Positions 22,001-30,936 of a DNA stretch of 64,000 nucleotides are shown here, piece after piece. The DNA is from Watersipora subatra. Lineage: Eukaryota > Bryozoa > Gymnolaemata > Cheilostomatida > Watersiporidae. A program made the position numbers and the translations under genes. Location: NCBI RefSeq assembly GCF_963576615.1, contig NC_088710.1, forward strand, positions 5,126,001-5,190,000, read 5' to 3'. Numbering within the stretch: the stretch's first letter is position 1; each line of letters opens with the position of its first letter. Under the pieces are notes generated by a model. That model saw nothing but the letters and a program-made list of their open reading frames with translations. It had not been told where the DNA came from and ran no database searches.

Positions 22001-24907
22001 GTTGCATGTGATTGGCAACAAGGTTGTTTCATTGGAGACAAATTGGATTGGTCTACCTAATGTGTGGGGTTCATAATGGAAAAAAAAGTGAAACCCTATC
22101 GATAAGCCGATATATTGGCTTACGGTAGCAAAAGAGTTAAAGAAAAAACAAACTGCTTAGAAAATTCGAACAACTCTAATAATCTCCAACAAATTATGTC
22201 ACAATCTTGCAGAGACATCTGGCCTAGATTTATCTGGCAGTTAATCAATTGAAGATTAATGACCTGTGCGTATTGTTGATGCATGCCTAGTTCTGGCAGC
22301 AAACAATGTAACAAACAATTTATATCTCTGTCGTATCTTGTAACTTATAAAACAAGTGAGTGATAATGATTGATTTTATAAGATTTTGAAGGAGATTTGT
22401 TGATAGATTATTGATGGATTATTGATAGGTTATTGATAAGCATTAGTAACTGATAAAAGTCAGGCTTTAGTGATTCTGAGCTGATAATGTCATAAAGAAA
22501 GTTGATGCTCGCGTTACACAAATAGAATTTAGATGAAAGCATTTTTTTGCTGCAGGGAGCGAAAAAATAATCATTTTATTTCTGTTGTCACTTGAAATCT
22601 GTGAACCTTTACTCTTTGAGTTAAAAAACTGCCATATCTACTGTCATATCCTTTTTGTTTGCAGTTTAGGATATAGGACCGATTCATAGTTGTCAGAAAA
22701 TGTGGTAATAAATTAGGACAATAGCAACGAGTCTTTATTTGTTTAACAAACACATTAGAGTGTTCACCCCACAGCCCCTAATATTTCCATAGCTATATGG
22801 CATCACCTCAATCCATCAGGTGGCTCATGCCATGCAAGTTTTGGCTAATTAATGGCCAAGTAGAGAGACCTGCTAGGTGTATACCTTATTACCTCATGTG
22901 CTCTCTTAATTTGAAGGTAAAAATCTAAACAAACTAGGCTCAAACTGGATAAGGCCGTACGTTGGAATAGTAATTGCATTGTTGAGAGCTTTACAAGAAC
23001 AAAGATTGAGCTACACTAACATGTATACTATTGGAGCTTTAACATTGCTATATCTGTAGTTACAAAGGTGCGAGAACTTTTGAGACAAGGGCTATAGTTT
23101 ACATAAACACTAGTTGCTGATAGCTTTCATAGCACATCTACATAGTTATTCTTGTATACTGTTGAGTATAGTCAAAGTTTAGTTACCTAACAGCATACAT
23201 ACTTTACAAATTGTATTAAGTGTGTTAATAGTCTTCCTAAATGCTGAAGCACACTTATTCTACAAATTGCATTAAGTGTTTCATAGTCTAGCTATCAGCT
23301 AAAGCCCAGTCATTCTACAAATAATGATGACACCTTGAATGCTCCTTTGTAATGATTACATTCTATTTGAAACTGCAGTTTGTCAAAAACAAAATGCAGA
23401 TGTATAAAAGAGCTAATGTTATTAATGGCAAACAGATAGCGCTGAACTGATGACAATTAACAACATATCTTGCAACCAGCACAAGGCCAGATGGCTTGGG
23501 ACTTCAAGAACATGTCTCACTGCTATTAGTTTGTTGCGGCAGCGGGAGAGTCAACGACTGCTGACAGATCCTTGAGTTGCTAACTATTCTATTTTTGAAA
23601 GGCTTCTGGCTCAAATGTCTAACACCTTTATGAACGGAGTGTTTGTATTGCTGTCCTTTATGGGTCAATACAAGAGTATCAACTATCTTTCTACATAAGG
23701 CAGCGTTCGGCAGCATTCAGTCTATTGACTCATCTAGACCTGACCTAGCTTGAAAGAATCGTATTTCAAAGAAAACATTTGTTTTGTTAATTAAGCAATT
23801 AGAAATCGTAGCCATATAATGTAATGATATAATATTGGACAATGAGACAATGTCAATATTGAATATTACTGCTGAGCTACGAAACACAACTGACTCCGAA
23901 GAGAACTCTCTTGACTAAATATTTCTTGTTGAGGGTTGGCATAATCTGATTTTGAAAATGCTCCAACTTATCAATCATTGCGCTTCCTGCTACATGAAAT
24001 AAATAACTGAAAACAATTCTGTTGCCTAAATATGAGTCACAAGTTTTGGTAGAGTATATGCACTTCAGTAGCGCATTATCGCTAATTCTTACGATTGCAG
24101 GTACAGTCAGTGGTACAGGGTCGAGCAGCGAGAATGCAAAGTTTAAATCAGCCGTGTTGAATGAATAATTTTTCACTTGAGATCATTTAAGCAATAAAAA
24201 TAACAATAGAGTTAATTTCGTCAAGGAACTGATGAGCTCAATTTGTTAACCTTTTTACCTCTTTCATCCGACTAGTTCCTAAAGTAAGCTTTGATAGTAG
24301 AGCTCTTTTATTGCCAGTTTCTCGCGTGTAGACAAAGGTTACACTGAACTAACAGTGAGGCAAATATATAGTGTGAGGAACACTACTATGAAGATTTTTA
24401 CCAGACACTTGTAGACAGCAATTATTAATTATTGATCTCGGTTGAACAGCTCCTACAATCTTTGATTTTCAACACCAGCCTGTAAGCTTGATAAATATGT
24501 AAGGTTCAACTGATGAGCTTTTATCCTAGAAGTACCTTAGCGATCTCTAACCGATATATAGACATAAATTAGAACCTGGAAAGTTTGAATGAACATGTGT
24601 TGGCTTTTTGTCATAGTCGGATGTTCAATTTCCCTATGGAATCATTCATATCATAGAAAACAAGTTGCAACTACTTGCAGCATAAAGATTTTTAGTACTA
24701 TAGAGCTTACAAAGCTTGACCTATGCAACTCGCTTGAACCCAGCAAAATATTGTTTCAAACAAAATGCTAAAGCAGCTGAGCACCACTTAACAATTTTTG
24801 AGTAACGTAAGACATGTTCATTTCTACTTACGCTGTCCATCAAATTTTCTGATGATTGTCTCGATGAATGTATTCTGAGGAGCAACATGTCCCTTCTTCA
24901 CGGGCAT
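848..24907 (-). CDS. ERG-type voltage-gated K+ channel (KCNH2/6/7 family), 5' part, five exons
   Basis: Plasma-membrane potassium channel of the ether-a-go-go-related (ERG) class. In animals these channels carry the delayed repolarising current of excitable cells. Five coding exons read right to left: 76, 231, 132, 336 and 215 nt, giving 990 nt or 330 codons with phases 1-1-1-1-0. Seen: the N-cap ([14 protein letters not shown]), then the eag/PAS domain with core motifs [20 protein letters not shown] and IMFILNFE, then a charged Ser/Thr-rich cytoplasmic linker ending GKMAQ. Known of the family: the N-cap and PAS domain bind the C-terminal cyclic-nucleotide-binding-homology domain and slow deactivation. 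Exons 1 and 2 have the same lengths as I recall for human KCNH2 (76 coding nt and 231 nt). The last boundary falls just before where family members read VLSLG. The membrane segments, pore and C-terminus lie beyond the left edge. It is closer to ERG than to EAG or ELK. Exon 4 has no sequence match of its own and is placed by phase and splice sites. Confidence 0.88.
2750..3171. repeat. foldback element, family D, copy 1
   Basis: The two ends are imperfect inverted copies. The left end reads TTTTATCAGAAAGTGTTGG and, further in, CTGACTGCCAGAATATTTC. The right end reads ACATCCTGGCAGTCAGATCA and then ACTGATACTTTCTG. Two similar structures occur at 14760-15118 and 49612-50012. Each has a conserved inner block of the form GCGATTRTGAC...TATAGTYGC. 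No coding capacity. Boundaries are approximate. Confidence 0.6.
4340..4406. repeat. AT-only palindromic tract
   Basis: About 65 bp made almost only of A and T, arranged as repeated TATATAAT and ATTATATA blocks that can fold on themselves. A simple AT microsatellite is the plain reading. Confidence 0.7.
4750..5625. repeat. interspersed element with tRNA-like boxes
   Basis: Starts with a CTAT run followed by CTCAAAGTTTGTCGTCTGTT. On the minus strand at about 4866-4968 it has an A-box-like TAGCTCAGTGGTTAA and a B-box-like GGGTTCAAATC. It may end near 5620 with GCAACGCAGGGCATTCACC. A closely matching end, GCAACGCCGGGCATTCCGC, occurs alone at 46900-46925, which suggests a shared repeat terminus. 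The two boxes are about 80 bp apart, wider than in a true tRNA gene, so this is not called as a tRNA. Class is uncertain. Confidence 0.4.
7177..7234. repeat. two adjacent perfect hairpins
   Basis: A 9-bp stem, GCCCTGATA with TATCAGGGC, encloses a 3-base loop at 7177-7197. Two bases later a 16-bp perfect stem, AAAAGTAGCATAAAAT with its reverse complement, encloses a 3-base loop at 7200-7234. They lie just upstream of the minisatellite. Confidence 0.8.
7306..7625. repeat. 16-bp minisatellite (ACATGTTTCACATTAC)n
   Basis: About 20 head-to-tail copies of a 16-bp unit. The first dinucleotide of the unit alternates between ACAT and ATAT. Because 16 is not a multiple of 3 and the unit lacks stops, all three forward frames stay open and give artefactual repetitive proteins. 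Lies in an ERG intron. Confidence 0.97.
7728..7833. repeat. minisatellite (AAGAGCACAACATAACAT)n
   Basis: Five or so copies of AAGAGCACAACAT separated by one to three AACAT blocks, so the unit length varies in 5-bp steps. It lies 100 bp from the 16-bp array. It keeps minus-strand frames open without coding evidence. Confidence 0.93.
8070..8250 (+). repeat. tRNA-derived SINE, copy 1
   Basis: Shares with the copies at 16105 and 40628 the head CCAGGCAGTCTAGTGTACC, then CATCAGGCGTAATAACTA and an internal B-box-like GAGTTTGAATCCC, followed by a tail with GGCTTTAGACAGACACAGAC. Within it lies an extra 16-bp inverted repeat at 8111-8149 (ATAACTATACAATTAC and its complement, 7-base loop). Confidence 0.75.
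8228..8360. repeat. 51-bp direct repeat after SINE copy 1
   Basis: The SINE tail segment containing CAACCATGGCTTTAGACAGA is repeated two and a half times, with CAGAGTCTCCTAAAGTCTCC between copies. This looks like local tandem duplication of the SINE 3' end. Confidence 0.8.
9634..10040. mobile_element. 407-bp MITE with TA ends
   Basis: Terminal inverted repeats TACCGTACTTTTTGGACTAT and the reverse complement of ATAGTCCAAAAGTACGGTA, both continuing into a GCGGCTTATATA-type subterminal motif that recurs several times inside. It begins and ends with TA, as expected for a TA-target (Tc1/mariner-like) non-autonomous element. No open frame of note. Superfamily is inference from the ends. Confidence 0.85.
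10376..10711 (-). CDS. ERG channel exon 4 (cytoplasmic linker)
   Basis: 336 nt, phase 1 to phase 1, acceptor gttgcag at 10712 and donor ACAG|GTAAGA at 10375. It encodes a basic start ([10 protein letters not shown]), then a Glu/Lys-rich and Ser-rich low-complexity stretch ([11 protein letters not shown], then [16 protein letters not shown]). This fits the poorly conserved region between the PAS domain and S1, which is variable in the family. It has no diagnostic motif. Placement rests on strong splice sites, correct phase on both sides and gene order, so another small exon between 3 and 4 cannot be excluded. Basic and phosphorylatable residues suggest a regulatory or trafficking linker (inference). 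Confidence 0.68.
11482..11541. repeat. 60-nt near-perfect stem-loop
   Basis: The 21-base arms GTTTATATGGCAATGCATGTT and AACATGTATTGCCATATAAAC pair with one mismatch around an 18-base loop. Size and shape resemble a microRNA precursor or a miniature foldback element. The sequence alone cannot separate these. Confidence 0.8.
14760..15118. repeat. foldback element, family D, copy 2
   Basis: The left end carries TTTATCAGAAGGTATTGATA and GAGGTGATCCGACAGCAAAG. The right end carries the inverted counterpart TTGGCAGTCAGATCACCTCA followed by GCAAATGATAGAAAAATAC. The inner block AGCGATTGTGACGCTTATAG matches the other two copies. Boundaries are approximate. Confidence 0.65.
15228..15359 (-). CDS. ERG channel exon 3 (end of PAS domain)
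   Basis: 132 nt. Acceptor gattgtag|GT at 15360; the two bases GT complete the Gly codon of the RKDG motif. The exon continues [15 protein letters not shown] and then [13 protein letters not shown], the last PAS strands. The ten residues between RKDG and PVKNE match the spacing in ERG proteins exactly. A nearer candidate acceptor (ctgcag at about 15340) breaks the phase and was rejected. The donor GAAG|GTTGGT at 15227 is chosen because it gives phase 1 for the next exon; it is weaker than the others. Confidence 0.85.
15725..16105. repeat. 28-bp minisatellite (TAGACATACACTAGTACATACACTACTA)
   Basis: About 13 units. Some lose or duplicate the ACTAGTACATAC half and some gain a TTA. The core includes the SpeI-like palindrome ACTAGT. 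It runs directly into SINE copy 2, whose first bases (CACTAGGACCCTGGCAG) resemble the unit end. Confidence 0.95.
16105..16318 (+). repeat. tRNA-derived SINE, copy 2
   Basis: Head ACCCTGGCAGTTTGGTGCCC, middle CAAAATTATTCTGATACGCA, A-box-like GGTCGATTGGAGCGTTGGTC, B-box-like GAGTTCAAATCCTG, tail GGCTTCAGACAAACGGACAC ending ATAATAGTAAAGAT. The same order of blocks is seen at 40628, which supports one SINE family with a tRNA-like pol III promoter. Confidence 0.82.
17300..17335. repeat. perfect 16-bp hairpin
   Basis: GATGTGCCCATTTGTG, loop CCTT, then its exact reverse complement. There is no T-run or gene end nearby, so a terminator role is not supported. Confidence 0.85.
17929..18159 (-). CDS. 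ERG channel exon 2 (PAS domain core)
   Basis: 231 nt, phase 1 in and phase 1 out. The acceptor is ctctgtag at 18160-18161 and the donor is GACG|GTAAAA at 17928. It encodes [12 protein letters not shown], then [12 protein letters not shown], and ends YRKD before the split Gly codon. This is the central eag/PAS fold. The open frame continues past the donor into intron, so the exon is bounded by the splice site rather than by the stop. Confidence 0.93.
20323..20342. repeat. poly-G run of 20
   Basis: Twenty consecutive G residues on the plus strand, following CATGAC. Such a run may form a G-quadruplex, and its exact length is likely unreliable in assembly. Confidence 0.9.
20776..21112. mobile_element. 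337-bp PIF/Harbinger-like MITE
   Basis: Perfect 16-bp terminal inverted repeats AGCCTGGTTCCCATAT and ATATGGGAACCAGGCT, flanked on both sides by TTA (20773-20775 and 21113-21115). A 3-bp TTA/TAA target duplication is the hallmark of PIF/Harbinger transposons. The interior is more GC-rich than the surroundings and has no transposase frame, so it is non-autonomous. Confidence 0.9.
21146..21330. repeat. degenerate ~57-bp tandem repeat, about 3.5 copies
   Basis: Repeating order GTATAGACAC, then ACCTTAGAACACTAAAG, then GAGTTTGTC, with substitutions between copies. Confidence 0.75.
24832..24907 (-). CDS. ERG channel coding exon 1 (N-cap)
   Basis: The ATG is at 24907. The exon encodes the first 25 residues plus one base, beginning [14 protein letters not shown] and ending IIRKFDGQ, a near match to the ERG N-cap. 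The donor C|GTAAGT follows at 24831. Its 76-nt length equals the coding part of exon 1 in vertebrate ERG1a. It is too short to appear as an isolated open reading frame. No promoter or upstream 5' UTR exon could be identified to its right. Confidence 0.9.
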
Positions 24908-26496
24908 GACAGTAGCATAGGCTTTAACAACCTGAATGATCGTTATATTGCGCTAGGGCATATGTACGATATAGAGCGCATGCACTAGACGCCAGTACGA
25001 GTACCTGCTTATATAATAGATGGAAGGGGAAAGTTAAACGGAGTGATGATATTGACAACGAGTTCAATCAATAAAGCCTTGTTGTAGATTATGACTACGC
25101 TACACAAAAATAGTAAACTTGTCTTATATTATGTGAAACAGATTAGCAAATAATTTTTTTGTTTTCAAATAAACAGTTTTTAAACATTTTTAATAAAACC
25201 AATTATTTGTTTGATACATTATTACATGCTATTCAATGCGTAATTCAATATAAAAGATTTCAAACAGCCAAACACACGCGTGAATAAACGCTGGCGTTTG
25301 AATACATAAATAGCAAACTGTCCAATATATGGTCTCTTCACGGTAGCCTCGTGGCTTCTTTGGCTGCGGTAGGAAACTGAAGAGATGTCAATGCAATTTG
25401 CTGCGAACCAGCTGTTGAAATAGTCCATGCTTAGTTGTTTTCTTATTACTTCTTCTTACAGTTGTGTGTACATCGCTTGGCACGAGTCCTTTTTGTTTCC
25501 TTACACGCATTTCACCCTTATTACCATTGATATTGTAATTTTGTACGTGGGTTGATCTGCAAGCGCTCAGCTTCAATATTTCACAATCCCAAGCTAACCC
25601 CTTATTCATAAAGATTCGCACGGTAGACGTAAAAACTTAAAAACAAAAGGTTAATGCTCGTGCTAACGACAATATTGTGAATACTCTAATTTGCCACAAA
25701 TTGGATATATAATATAGCTTTACAATGATTATGGCACAAATCATGTCAAGTACAACTTATTAAAAGTCCCGCCTTGTATTCTACAAAAAATGTTGTTAAT
25801 TTAATGCAATATTTAAGCAAAGAGGACACAACAGTGTAAAACATATGCGTTTAATTACTACGAGATAGCTGCACAAGTTTTGATGAAGTTTAGTTGTATT
25901 TAGTACAATAGGTTTGCAATATTACACACTTTAAGGGCTTGTTCAAGATCGTGAGATCCTAATTTTTTTATTTGATGGGGCGAATGACATTTGTCAGGTT
26001 CGGTGTTTTTTAAAACGAAAGATGAATTGGTATGCTCTGTATATATGACACTTCACATTTTATTTAAGTTACTGCGTATTGCTAAATACGGTTATCAGAA
26101 TGAAGAAAATTTTCATGCCGTTTGACTGGAAACTATAAAATAATTGCTATTGTTTTTACATCATAAACTGTCTATATGTAGTAAGAGAGTACGTAATATG
26201 TAAAATACAGTGATTTTCTCATGAAAAATATATCAAAAAATTAGACTAGGTTGGGGAATGTACTGTTGTGCATGTATCTGTGGCAACTCGTACCCCCGGC
26301 CTTGTTATTCAATTTTGTGTACTGTACACCGGAAAGAAAAAAGTTTAGAAACAGACAGTGTGTTATTTTAATAATGTATATTCTATCAAAGATCATAAAA
26401 ACAAATCTTAGTTTAATTTCACCAATTTTACCATAAGCAGAGGCTAAGTAGCAAGCAAGTAGCTAAGCGAGCTCACGCAAAGGTTACGATCTAAAA
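24908..26496. other. upstream region of the ERG gene, nothing recognised
   Basis: 1.6 kb to the right of the ERG start codon. It should contain 5' UTR and promoter sequence for the minus-strand gene, but no core promoter or upstream exon could be recognised with confidence. Minus-strand open frames at 25222-25428 and 25388-25621 have no family match. Confidence 0.4.
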
Positions 26497-27907
26497 CAGT
26501 TGGGGGTCCTACCACACAAAGTTGTCGTCAGAAGAGTCACTTTTAAAATCACTGTCGTCACTTTTAAAATCACTGTCGTCACTTTTAAAATCACTGTCAC
26601 CTTTTTTAAGTTGGTAACCAAAACAACCTCTTTCTTCACATTCGTTATTTTAATACAAATATCCATTCTGGTGGCACTGGGTTGCGTTAAAAACCTGAAA
26701 CTTTCTCAGTTTGAACTTCTGCTAACCAAAAGCATGGCTCAACCAGCGTCCTTCACAAACTCATTAGTAATGTTTGGGAGCGTTGCTGATTACTCCGCGA
26801 AGAGTGACAGTCGTCTCAGGCTTTTAGGGCTACATTTCTTGTGATGAAAATAGACCGAGATTGTCGTTAATAACCACTGTCAGTCACAGACTTGGAAACG
26901 GATTTGCTGTCAATGTCGTGGCATTTCATTGCTGTTTACTTTAATTATTTGGCAGTCTATACCTATATGCTGGACCAGATGCTTCAAACCAAACTAGTGA
27001 AGTTTCGGTTGAACGTGTTGATTTATGGACAAATAATAAGTTAGTAAAGGTACGGCTACACCAATGATATACAGCCCTCGTGGGGGCTGTATATCATGGG
27101 GGGCTGTACTATATCATTGGCTACACGTAAAAAAATTTTCGTTGGTTCCAATCGAAATCACGAAATGATTGAAACACAGAATGATTCTGCGCTGCTAGAA
27201 TCATGCTAGCGAGCACGATTTCAGCAGCTTTTTGCAATTAGTATAGTCCAAGAGACGAATAATGACACGCAATAAAAGTATAAGTGCAATTCAACATAAT
27301 ACACACAATGCAACTGCTTAGATCGCATTATTGTATGTATTTATTGTTTGGACGCTATAGCTACAACTTGTTTATTTTTTAATTATATTTCCTTTTTAGC
27401 AGCAAAAGTTTTGTGGTAGAAAATGTTGCCATCTTTAGCGCAATCAAGTCGGTTGCATTGTATTTACTAAGCTGAATTTCCGTAATATTTTTCTTGCATG
27501 TCGCATTATGTTCTCGGACTACATAAATTTTAAAATTTGCTACAGCCGTGCTCGCTCACCAACGATAGCGCAACGTAAACAGTTACATCGTGTGTTCTAT
27601 GTTGAATTGCTTTCGTACTGTTATTGTGTGTCACGATACATGTCTTGGACTATACTAATTGCTAACGCTGCTAGCATCGTGCTCGCTAATAATTTGTTTA
27701 ATATGTTAAAAGCGTTTCGTCGACGAACTCGGCGGGCATGCACAGCTCAAATAATTCTGTAAATTTCGACTGATTAATTCTGCGTTTTTCGTGATTTCGG
27801 CCAGAACTCAGAACCAACAAAAAATTCGTCTCGTCTGTCACTTTTTAAATATCTCTGTCGTCGGGTCGTCAGAATCATCACAAAACATGGGAGGACCCCC
27901 ACAGTTG
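26497..27907. mobile_element. ~1.4 kb TIR element with GGGGGTCC ends
   Basis: Left end CAGTTGGGGGTCCTACCA and right end GGAGGACCCCCACAGTTG are inverted counterparts with small gaps. The subterminal regions also mirror each other: GTCGTCA and CACTTTTAAAAT on the left, AAAAAGTGAC and GACGACCCGACGAC in inverted form on the right. The left end carries three 20-bp repeats (26535-26600). A palindrome, ATGATATACAGCCC, lies at 27064-27097, with a third partial copy following. No transposase recognised and the superfamily is unknown. Confidence 0.65.
26535..26600. repeat. 20-bp direct repeat, three copies
   Basis: CACTTTTAAAATCACTGTCGT repeated about three times without gaps inside the left end of the TIR element. 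Confidence 0.9.
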
Positions 27908-28673
27908 TAAGAAAAGAGTACAAGAAAGTATCTTAGCAGAGATTATACAATATTAAAAAATGTATAGCAGAAACATTTTACATAATAAAAAATTTAACGT
28001 ATGGGAAGGTATTGTAGGCTAGCTTACATTTGGTTTGGTTGAAAGCCAAATTTTTAGTAAAGTCTGAGACATAAAAAATCTTCAATACTTGGTCAAAATC
28101 TGATATACATGTAGATAAGATCATGAGTTTTTGCAAACCAAAGTGTAACTGAACTTGCTTGAATTGATAAGTTGCTTTCTTCTTTAGTAGAAACTAATTG
28201 CTATTGTTCATTGCCAAGCTTATTGTCATTTGCTTCATGTGTTGCTCATTTTTGCCTTCACAAACTAATTTATCACTGAGGATTAAATTGTCTGTGCTAC
28301 CAGCATGTTCCTCTGTAAATCCTCAGTCATCATCCAATTAAGATAGTCACAATGTTTACAACTTTGAGTTAAAGTTTTTTGACAGAAGTAAATATGGAAA
28401 AAATATAAAATAATAAAAATAAAAAATAATTGAAAATATGGAATATATGTCAGCCAGTAATTTTCGGCATGACTTAACTTCAATCGAATAAGCAAAAAAT
28501 TTTATAGTGAAAGAGTAATAATTGCTTTACAAGCAGTCAAAGGGTTGAGGTAATGCGCATAGTCAAGTTATTTATTGTGGCTTATTGTTAGTTTGGTAGA
28601 TTGCCATAAGTCAATTTTTTGGTTAGAATGGGTTTTGTCTATTTAGGTGAATTGAATTAAACCGATTTATTTA

Positions 28674-29560
28674 AAGGTTGACTTTCAACAAAATTCACAT
28701 TACAGTTATTTGATATCAAAAGATTCACCATGTCTTACTCTGTTGTGTTGTAGGTACAAAATATGTGGGAATGTGATTACTAACTCTTAAAAGGTCAAAA
28801 ACGAACAGTTAATCGCAGCCACACGAGACCGCTGTAGTTTGGATTCTCTTTCCAAAATGGCTCAAATGTGACGTAGTTGTTGGAGATGGTTTCTGTTTAC
28901 ACTTTCATGCAACCTTATTCGTCGAAGTATTTTCACAAATATACTTCACGCATTCAATAAAACCATGTCTATTGTTATAGACAACGCGTTTATTTTATCA
29001 TCATTGTAATGCTGTCACTTTTAGCGCTGATATCTTATAACTTACTGTAAAAATTCGTTAAACTTTTTAACCTTAGCTCGAAGGAGTGCATATCATTGTC
29101 TAATAATCATGACGAGCCTGTTGGTCACCTGTGATAATCGAACAGTGCTGCAAAAATTATTTTCGAAGTGTTGGGTCACATGATCAGATTACGACTTGAC
29201 GATTAGTTCAAGCCGAAACAAAACTGTAAAGTAGCGAGCATCTATATTTGATACGGGGTCTTCGGTAAAACCCGAAGTGTTTGTCATAAACTAGTGCTAC
29301 GATACGTTTATATTGAGCTTTTTATTGGCCTTTCAATTCACGTGAGAACATCACGTGACAAGACAATAACCAAACTATCAAGACTACATCAGAGAAATAA
29401 AGAGATTCCGATCTACGGCGGCTTTTCGTTTTTGAGCTTTTAATTAAGAGCTTGTAATCACATTTCCACATATTTGGCACCTACAACACAACAGAGTAAG
29501 ACATGGTGAATCTTTTGATACCAAATAACTGTAATGTGAATTTTGTTGAAAGTCAACCTT
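28674..29560. mobile_element. foldback element with ~125-bp arms
   Basis: The left arm (28674-28805) begins AAGGTTGACTTTCAACAAAA and contains CATGTCTTACTCTGTTGTGT. The right arm (about 29427-29560) is its inverted copy, ending TTTTGTTGAAAGTCAACCTT. Inside the arms a second inverted motif, CAAAAACGAA, faces TTCGTTTTTG. The ~620 bp between arms is unique here. A fragment of the outer arm recurs at 56996-57040. It behaves like a foldback DNA element and carries no coding evidence. Confidence 0.8.
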
Positions 29561-30369
29561 CAAGTTTGCATAGCTAACTAATTGAGAATTGAATTGTGGT
29601 GTCTCACTCTTAAATACGGAATTTAATTGATTCTCACACAGTGATTCTCTTTGATGCAAAAGAGTCAGGAATTTAATTGCTAATTTCTTGATGAAAGTCA
29701 TTTTTCAAAGCTTTATGAACATTCAGCATAAGTGAGCTGTGGGTGTTGTATTGGTAGGATTTCCAAATCAGACGTTTATCATACATGTATGTTCGTAGTT
29801 GAGGCATAACAATAAATTACTCAAATAGTCAAAAATACACCCTTGCAACACTAACATAACAAAATAAGTTACATGTTAATTAGTTTGGGAATTTTGGTGT
29901 TAGGAAAGATTGCTCGAAGCTTTCACCTTGGAAACTATTTTTAAATTGTTGACATATGTTGAATGCCACCAGCTTGTTTCAGCATCTATCAACCATATAT
30001 ACGCCTATAAAATTGTTTTCATGATTATTATTTGCTGCTTATCATACATAGTAATTCTGATTCTCTGTTAAGACTTATTTGCTTGTCTTCATATTTTATG
30101 AAACCTTGCAGTATGCGTAGCCGAATTCTTACATTTTAGTTGACAGCGGAGAAGCAGTGTTAAGCACTAGTTAGTGTTAAGCACTTAAATGGATGAGACA
30201 GGAATTGACCCTACTAAATTTAATGTAGTTTGAATGTTTTGTTAAAAGTATTATCTTTAATTTCTGCTTTAAACTATTATCGACCAGCTAGCTTCAGGCT
30301 AAGAATATTTGTACAATATTAGAAATTGTTAGTCTGCCACTCACAGACGCTATGGTTGTGTTTTGTATA
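29561..30369. other. intergenic, nothing recognised
   Basis: About 800 bp of AT-rich sequence between two repeats without a supported gene or repeat. Confidence 0.4.
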
Positions 30370-30936
30370 TACAGTGAAACTCAGATAACTCGCCCTCGGA
30401 TAGCTCAAACACATGGTTAACTCACACGGATTTGTTTGGTCCGTTCCCACGCAATGATAAATTGCTTTAGATAACTCGACCTTAACTTTGTTAACTCGAA
30501 CAGTTTTTTACCCAACGGCTACCGAAACGGTTGTTATCGCTTTAGAATATCACTATTCTAAGCCATAGAGATAAACAACAACTTTTAGTAGTTCTTAGGC
30601 ATCATTATTACCACTATCGGCAAAATATTTTCGTTAACGACTTTTCTAAAGGTTTGCAAAAAATTAAAATTTACCAAACATCCGCTTGGGGATAGCCCTC
30701 CGCAAGCAAGGAAAAGCGAAGTAACCTTCAGATGAACTTTAAAAAAAATCAGCAAAACTGTTTTTTGTTAAAACGCTCAAAAGAAAAATATGTCTTTTTT
30801 CCAAGTTTCAACCGCGATCAGGTTTTGCCTATTTTCATCTGAAAACGTCCTGGCAGTCACATCACCTAAAACAAACAAATGAATCTCAAGTAATAAAAGG
30901 AAAATATTTATACTTTCTGATGAAAATTGTTAAAAT
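30370..30936. mobile_element. TA-flanked TIR element, family B, copy 1, right end lost
   Basis: Begins TACAGTGAAACTCAGATAAC and contains GATAACTCG and GTTAACTCGAAC motifs and CTACCGAAACGGTTGTTATC, colinear with the full copy at 62334-63502. Similarity continues through a family-D-like segment (CGTCCTGGCAGTCACATCAC) and stops near 30936, where the Gypsy relic begins, so the right terminal repeat is missing. Confidence 0.75.

Larger units (their letters stand above)
18160..24831 (-). other. ERG intron 1
   Basis: 6.7 kb between the N-cap exon and the PAS exon. It holds a 20-base G run, a Harbinger-like MITE (20776-21112) and a ~57-bp tandem repeat (21146-21330). No further gene or RNA recognised. 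Short open frames at 22120-22314, 23504-23716 and 23877-24176 have no family signature. Confidence 0.6.

Noticed and set aside
23877..24176. 99-codon minus-strand frame in ERG intron 1
   Set aside because: No recognisable domain; not in phase with the ERG exons, which join directly.
26500..26844. 114-codon plus-strand frame
   Set aside because: Covers the terminal repeat and 20-bp tandem repeats of the TIR element; repetitive KITVVTF peptide.
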